Source of the DNA: Mallotus nudiflorus
Lineage: Eukaryota > Streptophyta > Magnoliopsida > Malpighiales > Euphorbiaceae
DNA length: 64,000 nt
NCBI GenBank assembly: GCA_947683625.1
Contig: CANTUR010000154.1
Coordinates: forward strand, 1,612,001-1,676,000
Reading direction: 5' to 3'
The notes beneath the pieces are model-generated. The model did no database searches, was not told the DNA's origin, and saw only the letters and a program-made list of their open reading frames with translations. Positions within the stretch are counted from its first letter, which is position 1. Each line of letters begins with the position of its first letter. Shown one piece after another: positions 10,169-21,581 of this stretch. The translations under genes were made by a program, and so were the position numbers.

Positions 10169-13100
10169 ATGAATTCTTTCAGCTACATGGATAAGAAAAT
10201 CACCGAATCTTCCAATTCTCGAACCTCAGCTTTCGTTGACGATGAAGATGATGATCAAGAACAAGAACAGCAAGAAGATAAGGATCAAGATCACGGCTTT
10301 CTCTTCCACCCATTTCGCTCCTTACAATCCCCCACAAAATCTCTCGATGGAAGCCGCCACCTCAGAGTATTCTTTCTATCACCCTCTCTATTATTCTTTA
10401 GTTTTGATGTTGCTCGGAAATTTTGGAAATCGAGCAAACTATGATTGGGTGAAATGCACATAAATAAAATAATTTACCCTTTAATTAGTTGAGTTTGTAT
10501 TTGATAAAGATCTTCAAGCCGTGAATATTCGTTGGACCAGTTATCTTGCTTTCTAGTTGAATTTACGTTTTAGGTTGGAGAGTATTGAACATGATATGCT
10601 TGCATTTAGCTGGATTTCATTTAGTTTGCCTTGTTGCTTTTTATCTGAATTATCTTCTTATGATGCCATGTTTTTAAAAATGAGTGAGTTATTTATTTAT
10701 TTGTTTATTAACATTATGTTGAAATTGTGTTCACTAGCCAGTCAGCAAAATGAACATCTTGTTGTCTTATATGTTTTAGAGCTGTATGTTGAAATTGTGT
10801 TCGCTCACTCACCGGTCAACACATATAAATATTTGTTGTGGATATAACTTACAGGGTTTACAGGGTTGGAGTTCAATGGACCATACTGATTCAGCAAAAC
10901 TTTCTGGGGAGAAAGTTGGGACTTTCAGTGACGCAGAATTGATCTCCAGAATTGATCAAAAGTTGAAGGAACACACTGATGTTTTGCTACACTCAGTGGA
11001 GTATCTAAGTGCACGAGTATCTCAAATGGAAAGTAGAGTGCACCAAGTGGAAAATTCCTTTGATGGTTTGAAGGAGTCTATTGAATATAATTATGGAAAG
11101 ACAGAAGGAAAGCTACGAGAGCTAGAGAATATATTAATGGAGGTATGGTTTAACTTCTTAGTTTGCTTTGGTATTCATTGTCAAGTTGTAGTTGGAACTT
11201 GTATGAAACGAATGTTCTGAGTGCAGTATGTTTGCTAATTGAGATACATAAAGAAAATTATGCTGATTTAGGAAGAATTCCTTTCTTTTAGTTGTTAAGT
11301 TAGGTGTCGTCGAAGATGGAGATTTGGGAATTGGAATTAGGACAAGGGGGGTTTTTGAATTTGGAGGTTCCATAAGGTAAATGAACCAGGTTGCAGGTCT
11401 TTCTCACATCAGGAAAGCTTGTATGATTGAGGTGAAAAGGCTGGCATGGTTGAAGGCTTTAATCTTCTTAATTTAGGGTTTGGATAATGATTTTCTGGGT
11501 GCTGGTTAGGATGTCCATTGCACACATAAACTCTGCTACTACATTAAGACTATTTGCAGAACTTACTGTGTTGCAACAGAAAGGTTATTAATACAAAATG
11601 GCTGTTATATGGCTATTATGTACAAGATAAAATTAGTCTGGTAGCAATTGTGGAACCCACCTAACAGAAGCGCTGATAAGTCTGTGATAGCACATTTGTT
11701 GCATGGCTAAATAAAAGTTAAGAGATATAGAGGACCTGAGTTTTATTTTAAATTAACTTCTCTTAAGTTGCGTCTTGTTAAGATTTTGATTCTGAGTTCT
11801 TAAAATTTGTTGCATGGCTAAATAAGAGATTCCGAGTCCATAAAGTTTGTTGCATTTTAAATAACAGATGGGGACACATGGGGGCTGAGCTCTAGTCAAA
11901 ATAAACTTCTGTTAAGTTGTATTTTTAAGACTTTGATTCTGAATTATAAAAGTTTGTGAACTTCTAGTCTTATTAATACTTGTAGGAAGCCAGCAGTTTA
12001 TTGTTATAAGCTTGTAAAATTTGGATTTCTTTTAATTGAACTATTATGAGTTTGTGGTGTGAGAAAGAATTGAATTGTGCATATACATTCAAGGTTGTGA
12101 GAACATGTAGAGCAATTCCAGGAACATCACTATGTTTTCTTCCTGGTACAGTTGAGGAAATAGAGCTGAAGTAGGGTATAATGGCTTTGGTCTTCTATTC
12201 CAATCTTATGCCAGGGTTAAAAGTATGAGAACAATGGATCTCCCGGGGCCTGAGGGTAAGAAATTAGATATAATTATTATCCTATTACTTATCATGCACA
12301 TTTGAAAGGGGTAGTTCATTTGAGGATCTGACCTTGGGGGGAAATAAGAAAAATGCTGGACTGCAACAAAAAATTGTCAGGGATCCAATGTAGTTTTGAC
12401 ATACTATGCCATATTCTTTCCCCGGATATATTTGTTTCTCTTCCAGAATCCCTACTTATCTTTGAATGAGTTTCAGATATTAGTTGATGCAATCTACATC
12501 TAAGGGTATGCACATTCCAAACAAACTGTGTGGGGAGCTCAGGGAGCAATGTTTCAACCTTAATAAATCAAGAAGATATAAAAGCAAACAACTCCTAGCC
12601 TTGATGATAAAAGTTCCTGCTTTAGGAGTTACAGGCCCCATTGAGAGTGGCTGAGACCAGGATATAAGGTCTAAAGCTGTGTCCATTTATTGAGGTTGAA
12701 GTTTTGAATTTTTTTTTTCTCTTTCTACTTCTTTCAACCTATTTTTGGGAAAGCATGTGTTTAGATGCTTTTTCCAAACCATGGTTTTCAAAAATCAGTT
12801 TTCAGAAAAAAGATTAAAATTTTTTTTTAAACCTCAATCTCAAACAGACAGTAGAGATCTGCCTGTTCAAACAGTGATTTTGCATCAGATGAAAGTGAAA
12901 ATTTTTTGCATATGCAATAGGGAGAAGGTAGTTGTAAATGTGATTTTAAAGTTTCTTCCAGGTTCATGGTGGCATCAAGGATTTGAAGGATGAACAAGAG
13001 ATAGCAGAAGCTCAAGTGGAGCTAGCAAAGCTTCAAGCATCCAAGAATGGCCTACAATTAGAAAAGCAAAACAGAACTGTTCAACCAAATTCATGTACAG

Positions 13101-14089
13101 AAACATTATCATCAGTTTCACAGCAATCCAACCAACCACTGGCAATTCCAGCAGTATGTCCGCAGCCAGCTCTTGCTGTCTCTTCTAGTACAGCAAGCTT
13201 GCCTCTTCAAAATCATCCAACAATAATACATGCAGCTCCAGCTGCAGTGCCACAGGTTGCTGCACCTTCAGCATCCCATCTCCAAACAGTTGCAGCAACA
13301 GCACTACAGATTCCCTCCCAGCCACTCCAGAATACCATTCCCTCTGTTTCTCAGCAAGAACCATACTACCCACTGCAAGTGTCAACTCCAGGAAGTAACC
13401 ATCAACAATTTGTGCCTCAAATTCAGCAGTCACTGCTTCCTCATCAGCCTTATCAACCACCACCTCATCTTCCCTTAAACTCACACCTAACTCAGTTTCA
13501 CCAAGTGCGTCCACCTGCTACTACAGTTGATCCTCGAGTCCATAGCTATCATCTTGAGGAACATCCGTATGTCCCATCTCATGGCATCCAGAAATCCTCT
13601 CAGCCACACGATAGGCCCCTTCCTCCCCAAGTTTTTAAAGTTGGTTCTACTCAGCGGACCTTTGATCAGCCATCGAACTTTTTTGATTCAGAATTTACTT
13701 ATGGGAATTTGAGAGGACAGGGGCTGCAACCACAGGGGTATGCTAACAGTTTAGACCATCATTATAGTCCTCCTACTCGCAATAAAAGTTCAACTATGAA
13801 ACCTTTGCCACCATCAATGTCTCCTCCAGTCACTAGTGGTGAAATTAGTTACTCAAGTTTGCCAACTGCTCGGATATTACCTCATGCTATTCCAACTGCT
13901 GCTGCTGTGGACAGTGGATCAAACTCTGGAGGGAGTGGGAACAGGGTACCTGTTGAAGATGTTATTGACAAGGTTGTTGCTATGGGATTCCGTAGGGATA
14001 CAGTGAGAGCAACTGTGAAAAAGATTACAGATAATGGGCAGTCAGTGGATCTGAACGTCGTGCTGGATAAGCTGATGAACAATGGGTGA
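10169..14089 (+). CDS. FLOE: FLOE-family protein (DUF1421), three exons
   Basis: Plant prion-like protein family. Arabidopsis FLOE1 forms hydration-dependent condensates that tune seed germination. Exons: 10169-10366, 10855-11142, 12962-14089, GT-AG and all phase 0, giving 537 codons, close to the family length. Residues 1-66 are acidic and polar with DDEDDDQEQEQQEDKDQD. Residues 67-190 form a coiled-coil region (heptad-like, with EQEIAEAQVELAKLQ). Residues about 195-480 are rich in Gln, Pro and Ser and clearly disordered. Residues 490-537 (VPVEDVIDKVVAMGF...VVLDKLM) form the conserved UBA-like C-terminus. The second intron is 1.8 kb. The second exon has two possible acceptors 9 bases apart (see findings). 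Which of the three FLOE paralogues it matches is not resolved. The frame is intact and splice sites are good, so it is probably functional. Confidence 0.88.
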
Positions 14090-14873
14090 CCTCAGAATTC
14101 TGGTTCATGCATTCAAATGCTATGTTTTCAATGTTCCTTGAGGATTACTGAAGTAGCATTTTGAAAGTCTGGATTCCCCCGAGGTTATACACCATTTCCC
14201 ATTGGTTGCTGTGTAAATTGGAAATTGTAACCGGCTTAGATATTTGGTTGTGTTTTGTGAATAGATACCAGTTGCTGTGCTTGTTCATATATTGCTTTTA
14301 TTCTGACATGCATCATATCATGGCCAAGTCTCTCTTTTATCGATTGGGAATGATATTAGCCAAGTTTGTTTGCATTGAGACCGGTCAAATCTCAGATTCT
14401 CAAACATCTATAAATAAACAGAAGCCAACTTGCGAACTCTGTTTACATGTTGTCAATTCTAAGTCTATGCTGGACATGCACATGCAATGTGGTTATGGGT
14501 CAAAGCTAAAAATTATTTAGCTCCGGAATCGGGCCTTGGTAAAAAATTATTGTCGGCCATGCACTGGAGAAGTAGGAGTACCTTTGAGTGGGTGCAAGTG
14601 GAAGTCATACTTGTTACTCAGGAAAGGTCAGAAGGAAATAACCATGCTCTTTGCACAGCACATTTTTCCTTTTTAAGGATCCATTTTAATTTTTACATCT
14701 GATCTCAAAAGCCCATCTCCAATTGTTGTCCAATGGACTTGAATATGTGCTCGGGATTCAGGAATCTTGTGCTTAATGATTGAATGGAGTCCCCTTTTCT
14801 GGATACATATAGATCATTGGGTCCCCATAAGATCGGAGGCAAGCAAAATTTCCATTTTCACTTCAAAATTTAA
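14090..14873. other. 3' flank of the FLOE gene
   Basis: No gene is seen. The first several hundred bases are of mixed composition and probably contain the 3' UTR; AATAAA-like signals occur (for example near 14410). A 119-codon frame at 14161-14520 shows no family resemblance and is taken as chance. Confidence 0.45.
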
Positions 14874-15175
14874 GTGTGTTTATTTATAGAGAATTATTTT
14901 TATTTTTTAATAATATTAAAATAAATAATAAATAATGAATAAAAAAAATAAAAAATATCATAATGAAAATATCGAGTTTTCACTTTATATTTTTAATAAA
15001 ATTTTTTTTTTAAAACAACAAAAACTTATTTTACACTTTCTTTTAAAATTATGAAAATAATGAAAATAATTTTTAAATGAAAATTTTTTAAAAACAACCA
15101 AAGTAAACACAAAATTCTATTTTGTTATTTTCATTTTAAAAAATTTTTTAAAATAATTTTCCATAAATAAACATG
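14874..15175. mobile_element. MITE with about 25-bp imperfect terminal inverted repeats
   Basis: The left end GTGTGTTTATTTATAGAGAA and the reverse complement of the right end, GCATGTTTATTTATGGAAAA, pair over about 25 positions with few mismatches. The interior is about 250 bp of A/T runs without coding capacity. The target duplication is not clear, so the superfamily is uncertain. Confidence 0.6.
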
Positions 15176-15476
15176 CTATTAGTAGTTGACAGGACAAATG
15201 CAGAAGTTGTGGTGTGGTTCCTATAACTAGGAATATTGAAGATAATTATTGGTGTCCTGACTTCATTTTTTTTAAAAAAAAAAAAGCATTTAGATTAGTA
15301 TATTTTCAGTGGCCAAGTCCTGTTGAGTCCAAGCTACTATTGGCATCCTCATGCTTCTATCAGCTCTACAGATCTTTCGCAGAAAACACGACACAAAAGC
15401 TAACAATATTCAAATTTATAGTCAGAAGAAACATGACCTTATGGTCCATATCTTAATGTTAGCCATAGTCCTACAT

Positions 15477-15951
15477 TAGGGTAGCCACAGTTCAAAACTG
15501 AATGATTTTAGTTCAAATGTTTACAGAATTGAACTAAAACTATACTTTAGACAATTCATGATTGGTTTGGAATCGATCGATTTCAGTTCCGCTTCATAAC
15601 TAGATTTTGATTCTAAATTTTTTAATTTTTAATTATATTTAAATAATTTAAAATAATGCAATAATTTTTTAAAATAATTTAAATTAAGTAAAAAACACTA
15701 ATACAATTAAAAATTGAAGTGAAAAAATTTTAAATAATAAATGAATTAAAATTGGTTATTAGATAAAAATGTTTATTTTTTAATTTTTCCATTAGATAAT
15801 TGATTATATATAAAAATAAAATTAAATGATTGTAACTTAAAATATATATTTTAATTAAATCCGCTTCAAAAGTATAACCACCGGTTTATGGTTCAAAAAA
15901 TTTTAAATCGATTTCGGACCTATTTTGACCGGTAGGTTCGAGCCACCCCTA
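15477..15951. mobile_element. hAT-like MITE, 475 bp, with flanking CCTACAT repeat
   Basis: The ends are TAGGGTAGCCAC and, as reverse complement, TAGGGGTGGCTC, which is the terminal inverted repeat style of plant hAT MITEs. The 7-mer CCTACAT directly abuts both ends (15470-15476 and 15952-15958). hAT elements usually make 8-bp duplications, so one base has probably changed. The interior is AT-rich and non-coding. Confidence 0.72.
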
Positions 15952-18576
15952 CCTACATGCAAAAGCTTAACCGATTCAATAGATAAAATGTGCCTGGCTA
16001 CTTAAAGGAGAATTCAAATTCAATAACATGGGCATATATATGCTTGATTGGCTAGTTTTTTTTTTTTGCAACATATAAATAAATAAATGCATGAGAAGGA
16101 GAAGGACCATCTTCTTCGAGGGGAGAAAAGGACTAGAATAGTAGAATTCTTAGATAGAGGACCACTAATGCTATGTACTTTTCTTAGGGTGTGTTTATTT
16201 TATCAATCTTGTGGAAGGGATTAGCATGACATAGCAATCAAAGAACTTAAAACTTGGTCCCAAAGGGTCCCAAAATCATTTTACAGAGGGCTGATGTTGT
16301 GAACCCTCCAAAGCAACAATAGGTCCAGCCATTTTGTACATTAAGAATTTTAGTTGATTGTTCATTGTCATATTTAATTTCATTCTGCTATTTTGCTTAT
16401 ATATATATAGACTTTTATGAAAGAAACAACAACACAAAAGATATGGAGATATTTCAATGCCACTCACTCACTATTTGAACTCCCACTACTATACGCACTT
16501 GAGTGTTAAGAAGCATAACGCATGGTTTCTTTTATAGCTAACCTTTAATTATAGAATTTATACATGTTTATTTTTATAGCTTTATGCATATTTTACTACA
16601 TTAGAGTTCATTGGTAAAATATAATAAAAATATGCAACTACTTTCAAGATTATAATTTTTTTTTTGTATGAAATAAACTTATCCTTAATTTTGTATTTAT
16701 TTTCTTTACACATTAAATTTTTATTCGTTAGTTCTAATAAAAATGATTTTTTTTTGAAAGAAAAGAGAATGAAACATTTGAAGTTTAATTTGTAAAGTGA
16801 GAGTATTATTCATTAGTTTAAAATAAATAGATTCTTTTTAAGAATAAAAGAGAGTTGAACATTTGAGGTTATGTAAAGTGGTAATATATATATATTACAA
16901 ATGGACTCATTGTTAAATCAAATATTCATAGAATAAAAAAAATTTAATCATTTTTTTTAAGAAAGAAAATATGCATATGCCAGATAGCGAGAGCATGCAT
17001 ATTTTTTTAAAAAAAACCTATATTAATTAAGAAATTACTAACTTATATATCCAACACATACGTAAAACTAAAATGAAAGTCTTAAAAGCCAACCTCTCGA
17101 GATATTTAATGAAATTGAATTAATGAATTAGATGAGAGGGTGAATAAACTGTCTATTATATAGCTCTTTTTTAAAATAATAATTTATTTATTAAAAATTA
17201 AAAATATATATTAGTGAATATATAATATAAATAAAAGTATAAAAATATCAAAATAAATTCTCACTTAAATTATGAAATTAGTTGTCACTATTCTTAACTT
17301 ATGTAGACAAAATTATTGTGATTTTCATTTTTACAATCCGTTCAACAATCTATATGCTCAACTCAATGAAGTTAATTAATCATAAATTGAGTATTTTGTC
17401 TTTAATAGAATCCAATTTTAAAAATATCAACGACAATTTTACAACAAAGAGAGAAATATAAAATTCATATAGGATAATTACTAAAATTCCGTTAAGTGTA
17501 TGAAGAATTTTTATGAAGAAAATTTTTTAAAAATTAAACTTGAAAAGACATATTTTATCTGTATTTATTGGATGCACATAAATAAAAGAAAGTAAAAGGA
17601 TTTATCAAAATTAAATTTTTTTATGAAAAAGTAAAGAGATAAAAGAAAGAAGGAACTATTATATAGCTCTTCTGAAATAAGATAGATTAAAAATGAAAAA
17701 AAAAAATGAGAAAAGCATCCTGTATATATAATATATATAACAACATTGATGCTTTAAAAAAAAAAAGGCAAATGAGAGAGCAATTTTTTTTATTATTAGT
17801 ATTAGGATCATCTTTTTTCAAGGAAAAAAAAAAAGAAAGATATGCCCAAAGATGCTTTCTAAGATAAATTAAATGAAGGTATATATACCATTGACATAAA
17901 AAATCTTTTGCGTCGCACTTAAAATTATTTTTAAGTATATTATACAATATATATCTTTAAAGTTTGTTGTCATTTCTTAAAGTTTATTGTCTTGTATTTA
18001 AAAAAGAATTAACAGATTTTCTTCACATGGTGTAATGTGCTTTATTAAAGTAGCGAGAAAGAAAGTAATTTAATTTAAATTTCGAAAATTTATTTTCAAA
18101 TAAAATAAAATTTAATTTTTTATTTTATAAAAGGTTATTTGTTATTATATAATTTATTGATATATTTAAATTATTTGATACTTTTTATATTAAAAAAAAT
18201 TAAATATACATCTTCATAAAAGAAACAATATCAATAATAGTAAAACTAAAACGTGTTAAAATAAAAGCTCACTCAAATTATGAAATTTATGATTAATATT
18301 CTTCAATCATTCACAAAAGTCGTTTGATGTACATTTTGCTAATATGTCTACTTCATTTAGTAATTTCGGTTTTTAATTGAGTCTGAATGTAAAAATATCA
18401 AAAAAAAAAAAAAAATTACAATTAGGAGATAATTATACTCCAAAAAAATAAAAAATTAAACCATGAAAATTTTCTATGAAAATTTTCAAAGTTTGATGTT
18501 TGATTTTTTTATTAATAACAAAATAAATAATTTGCTTACTCACACATTGAGATCTCAAACTAGAAGTTTTTAAATA
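15952..18576. other. AT-rich intergenic DNA without genes
   Basis: No reading frame with family resemblance is present. There are A/T homopolymer runs, short direct repeats (CTCACTTAAATTATGAAATT near 17262 and a similar copy near 18270), and a recurring TATTATATAGCTCTT (17155 and 17658). These suggest old, unrecognisable mobile-element remains. Confidence 0.5.
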
Positions 18577-18705
18577 CTTTTAGTTGTCTAGTTCAAATGG
18601 TAAGGTGAATGCCTCATGGTTCAAATTCTAGAGGTACCCATAATGTGGCTCTTGTTCCTTAATTGTACCTCTAGGCACAAATGGTTATTAAAAATATATA
18701 TATAT
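18577..18705 (+). mobile_element. tRNA-derived SINE with 13-bp target duplication
   Basis: The 13-mer AAGTTTTTAAATA is repeated exactly at 18564-18576 and 18706-18718. The 129-bp insert has an A box (TCTAGTTCAAATGG, 18587-18600) and a B box (GGTTCAAATTC, 18618-18628) at tRNA-like spacing, and ends in an AT-rich tail. This is a plant SINE in forward orientation. Confidence 0.85.
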
Positions 18706-18731
18706 AAGTTTTTAAATATTAATTAAATGTA

Positions 18732-18952
18732 ATTTTTTTTAATAAGTTACATTTTGGAGGTAGAGAGAGAGGAAAATTTGAACCTCACACCTTAATAGAG
18801 AGTCGACCCTATGTTAAAACTAAGCCAACTTAAAACGGATAGCTCAAAATGTTTTATGCTTAGGGACATGCTCAACATGTTTTATTCCTAGAGAACGTCC
18901 CTCGAAATATTTCATGAGTATCACTCTACCGTTTCAATCAAGTGGATGGTGG
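18732..18952 (-). mobile_element. SINE in reverse orientation with 13-bp target duplication
   Basis: The 13-mer TTAATTAAATGTA occurs exactly at 18719-18731 and 18953-18965. Read on the minus strand, the 221-bp insert has a TGGCTTAG A-box-like motif, a GAGGTTCAAATTTTC B box and a 3' A-tail (AAAAAAAAT) next to the left duplication. The tRNA-like part is in the middle of the element, so the minus-strand 5' part (18840-18952) may be another module or an older dimer half. Confidence 0.7.
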
Positions 18953-18965
18953 TTAATTAAATGTA

Positions 18966-19709
18966 CTTTTATAAATGATTCAATTAATGTAATTTATGGG
19001 CTTTCGTTTTTTACAAGTTGAAAGTAATAGTAATGCACTTTGTAGTAATATTTTATCTACAGATAAAAAAAAAAAACAAAACCATTAAAAAATCATAAAA
19101 TAATTAAATATATTGAGCATATGCATGATAAAAATATAAAATTTGTTAGAACAAGTATATGATAAGAATAAATATAATTGTTTAAAATACAATATACATC
19201 CAAGTATACTTAAAAATAAAAGAAATTACATTATAAAAAATTATTATAATTGGTTAAGATAATACGATAACTTCATTATTATAGTTGGTTAAAATAATAC
19301 GATAACTTCTTGTATTATATAAATAAAATAGAATTACAGACATTTATACTTTATTGTGTTGAAACTTAATATAAGGTACAAAACTATTATATTTCATTAT
19401 ATACGATAAAAAAAATTAATTAAAAAAATATATTTCTTTGACAATAAAATATAAAAAAGTTTATAATATAAAAAAAATAATAACAATTACTTTAAACAAC
19501 ATTGTAATTATTTTATTTTAGATATATATCAAAATACCTATAAAATATAGTTAAATGACATTTATACTTTATAGTGTACAGAAATTTAATACAAAGTAAT
19601 ATCTGTTATAATTAATTTAAATAAATTTAATTTTAAATAAAAAAATTAATTTCTCAATTACATAACACCATACTTAAAAAGGAAAAAAACATATATTATA
19701 AATTTTCAT

Positions 19710-19750
<41 letters not shown>

Positions 19751-21470
19751 TACTAAATTACTAATATTTAAAGTTTATTGAACTTCAGCTAATTCATTTT
19801 GATCCATACAAAATGATAAAAGTGATAAAAGTCTATCAACTACTATTTAACTAAAAATGTACGCACTATAGTGTATAAATATATATATAAATTATTGAAT
19901 TACTAATATTTAAAATTTGTTGGACTTCATCTAATTCATTTTAATCTATACAAAATGATAAAAATAGTAAAAATCTGTTAACTCCTATTTAACTAAAATT
20001 GTATATATTATGGTTTAAACTTTAAATAAAAATAATATATATTTGAAAGCATAATATATCATTAAAATGACAATATTTTAATTTGTTGAAAGCTAAAATT
20101 GTCACCATTATTGCTTTATTCACGGTAGATTTACATCTTTAAATAATTGGCTAATAATTCATAAAAAGTTATAATGATTCAATGAACAGAATGGCTAAAT
20201 TTAAAGTTGACCAAAATGAGAAAATAACAAGTGAAAAGAAACATAAACATAAAATTGACAAAGATTAAACATACAAAAAAGAAATGAATCTAAAAAAAAA
20301 AAAAACCAGTGCATTGCATTGGTCACCAAAGCAAACACTCACTCTCCCATCTGTTTACAACTCGACAATGATGAGACAATTTTTAAAAGCAAAAATATCC
20401 CAAGAAAAAAATTAAAATAAAATAAAAAAATTATCTCTTTTATTTTATTTTTTTAGAATATTTTTAATATTCAATAATCACAATATTTTTTATTAATTTA
20501 GAATTTTAACATATAAAACATTAAATTTTTTAAATATTTATTTTTTATATATAAAATTTGAAATCAAAATTTTATTTAAGTGACTTTAAACACTTTATTA
20601 CTTGAATAAGAACTAAAAAATTTATTTTATTTATTAAGAAAAAAGCACGATTATTAGCAGCTTTTTAACCAGCTTTTGTGCTCTTGCCTCCATTATATAT
20701 TTATTTATTTTAATCCTTTACGTAAAAATATATATTTTTGTTTTTATAAATCAAACCCAACAAAAAAAGAAAAAAAGGCAATAGTGATATTACACATTTA
20801 TAATAAATAATAATAAAAATAATAGTACTATTGCTCTCGAGATCTAGTACAGATAGAAACACAAACACTGCGATTTTTTTTCCCGGGAAATAGAAGCGGT
20901 AATTTCTTGATTCTCGAGAAAATTTTCCTGTTGGAAGCTTTGTCGAGAGCGATAAAAAAAATAAAAAAAAACTAAACCCCGCCACAGAGCATATTAGCGC
21001 CCATCCCTATCATACCAATTCTGGGTTTTTGTTCTTTTTTCTTTTCCTCTGTTCTTTTTTTTTTTTAAAATTTTCTTGGCTCAAAATCAAAAAATGCCAG
21101 ATTAATAGTTTTGATTTTTTCTTTTTGCTAATTTTTTTCTTTTTTGGGTTTGGAAAGCTTAATCCTGATATTGATGTAGCTTGAACTGTTTCTTTGTGGG
21201 TTAAAAAAGAATACTTCATGCACTAAAACCTGTGTTTTGGTTATACCCTTTTCAAGTAATTCAGTTGTTAGTGAGAGTTCATCCAAGTTTCCCTTTGTTG
21301 TGTTGATTTTTGCTTAAATTCTATTCAGTTGAGCTATTTTTGTGCAGATTCTATATTATCTATCAATATTTCATATAAATCAGTGTTCGAGCTATATGAC
21401 TTTACCTGCACCATACATTTGTCAACTGATTCTTTTATAGTTCCTTATAGCTATCTGTTCTGGGTCTTGC
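18966..21470. other. AT-rich intergenic DNA upstream of TAR2
   Basis: No genes are seen. It holds a 35-bp duplication (near 19245-19315), the (AT)n run at 19717-19746, and the 142-bp tandem duplication listed separately. From about 20,640 the composition becomes less AT-rich, with T/C-rich tracts, and probably includes TAR2 upstream regulatory DNA. Confidence 0.5.
19755..20012 (+). repeat. Two-copy tandem duplication, period 142 bp
   Basis: The block from 19755 recurs from about 19897 with scattered substitutions. Shared anchors are ACTAATATTTAAA, CTAATTCATTTT, TACAAAATGATAAAA and CTATTTAACTAAAA. An (AT)n microsatellite abuts the first copy and a shorter one lies between the copies. No coding content. 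Confidence 0.8.
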
Positions 21471-21477
21471 TATATAA
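21471..21477 (+). promoter_or_regulatory. TATA box of TAR2
   Basis: TATATAA lies 105 bases before the TAR2 start codon. It is followed by a pyrimidine-rich stretch (TCTCTTCTCCATTTCTCTGC), as usual for plant core promoters and 5' leaders. Transcription would start near 21,500. Confidence 0.55.
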
Positions 21478-21581
21478 TCCCCTTCTCTGTTCTTCACAGC
21501 TATCAGCTCTCTCTTCTCCATTTCTCTGCTTTCTTCAATATAAACAATAGAGTTTTGTTTTCTTTCAACTTCATTACTGTA

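Noticed and set aside
13185..13514. 109-codon minus-strand frame within FLOE exon 3
   Set aside because: Shadow of the Gln/Pro/Ser-rich coding sequence on the other strand.
14161..14520. 119-codon frame after the FLOE gene with two Cys and several His
   Set aside because: No family resemblance and no splice or start context; it fits the 3' UTR or flank.
18587..18628. A functional tRNA gene
   Set aside because: A and B boxes are present, but there is no cloverleaf or anticodon arm of full length, and target duplications show a SINE.
20710..21219. Minus-strand frames upstream of TAR2
   Set aside because: Phe/Lys-rich translations of T- and A-rich promoter and leader DNA.
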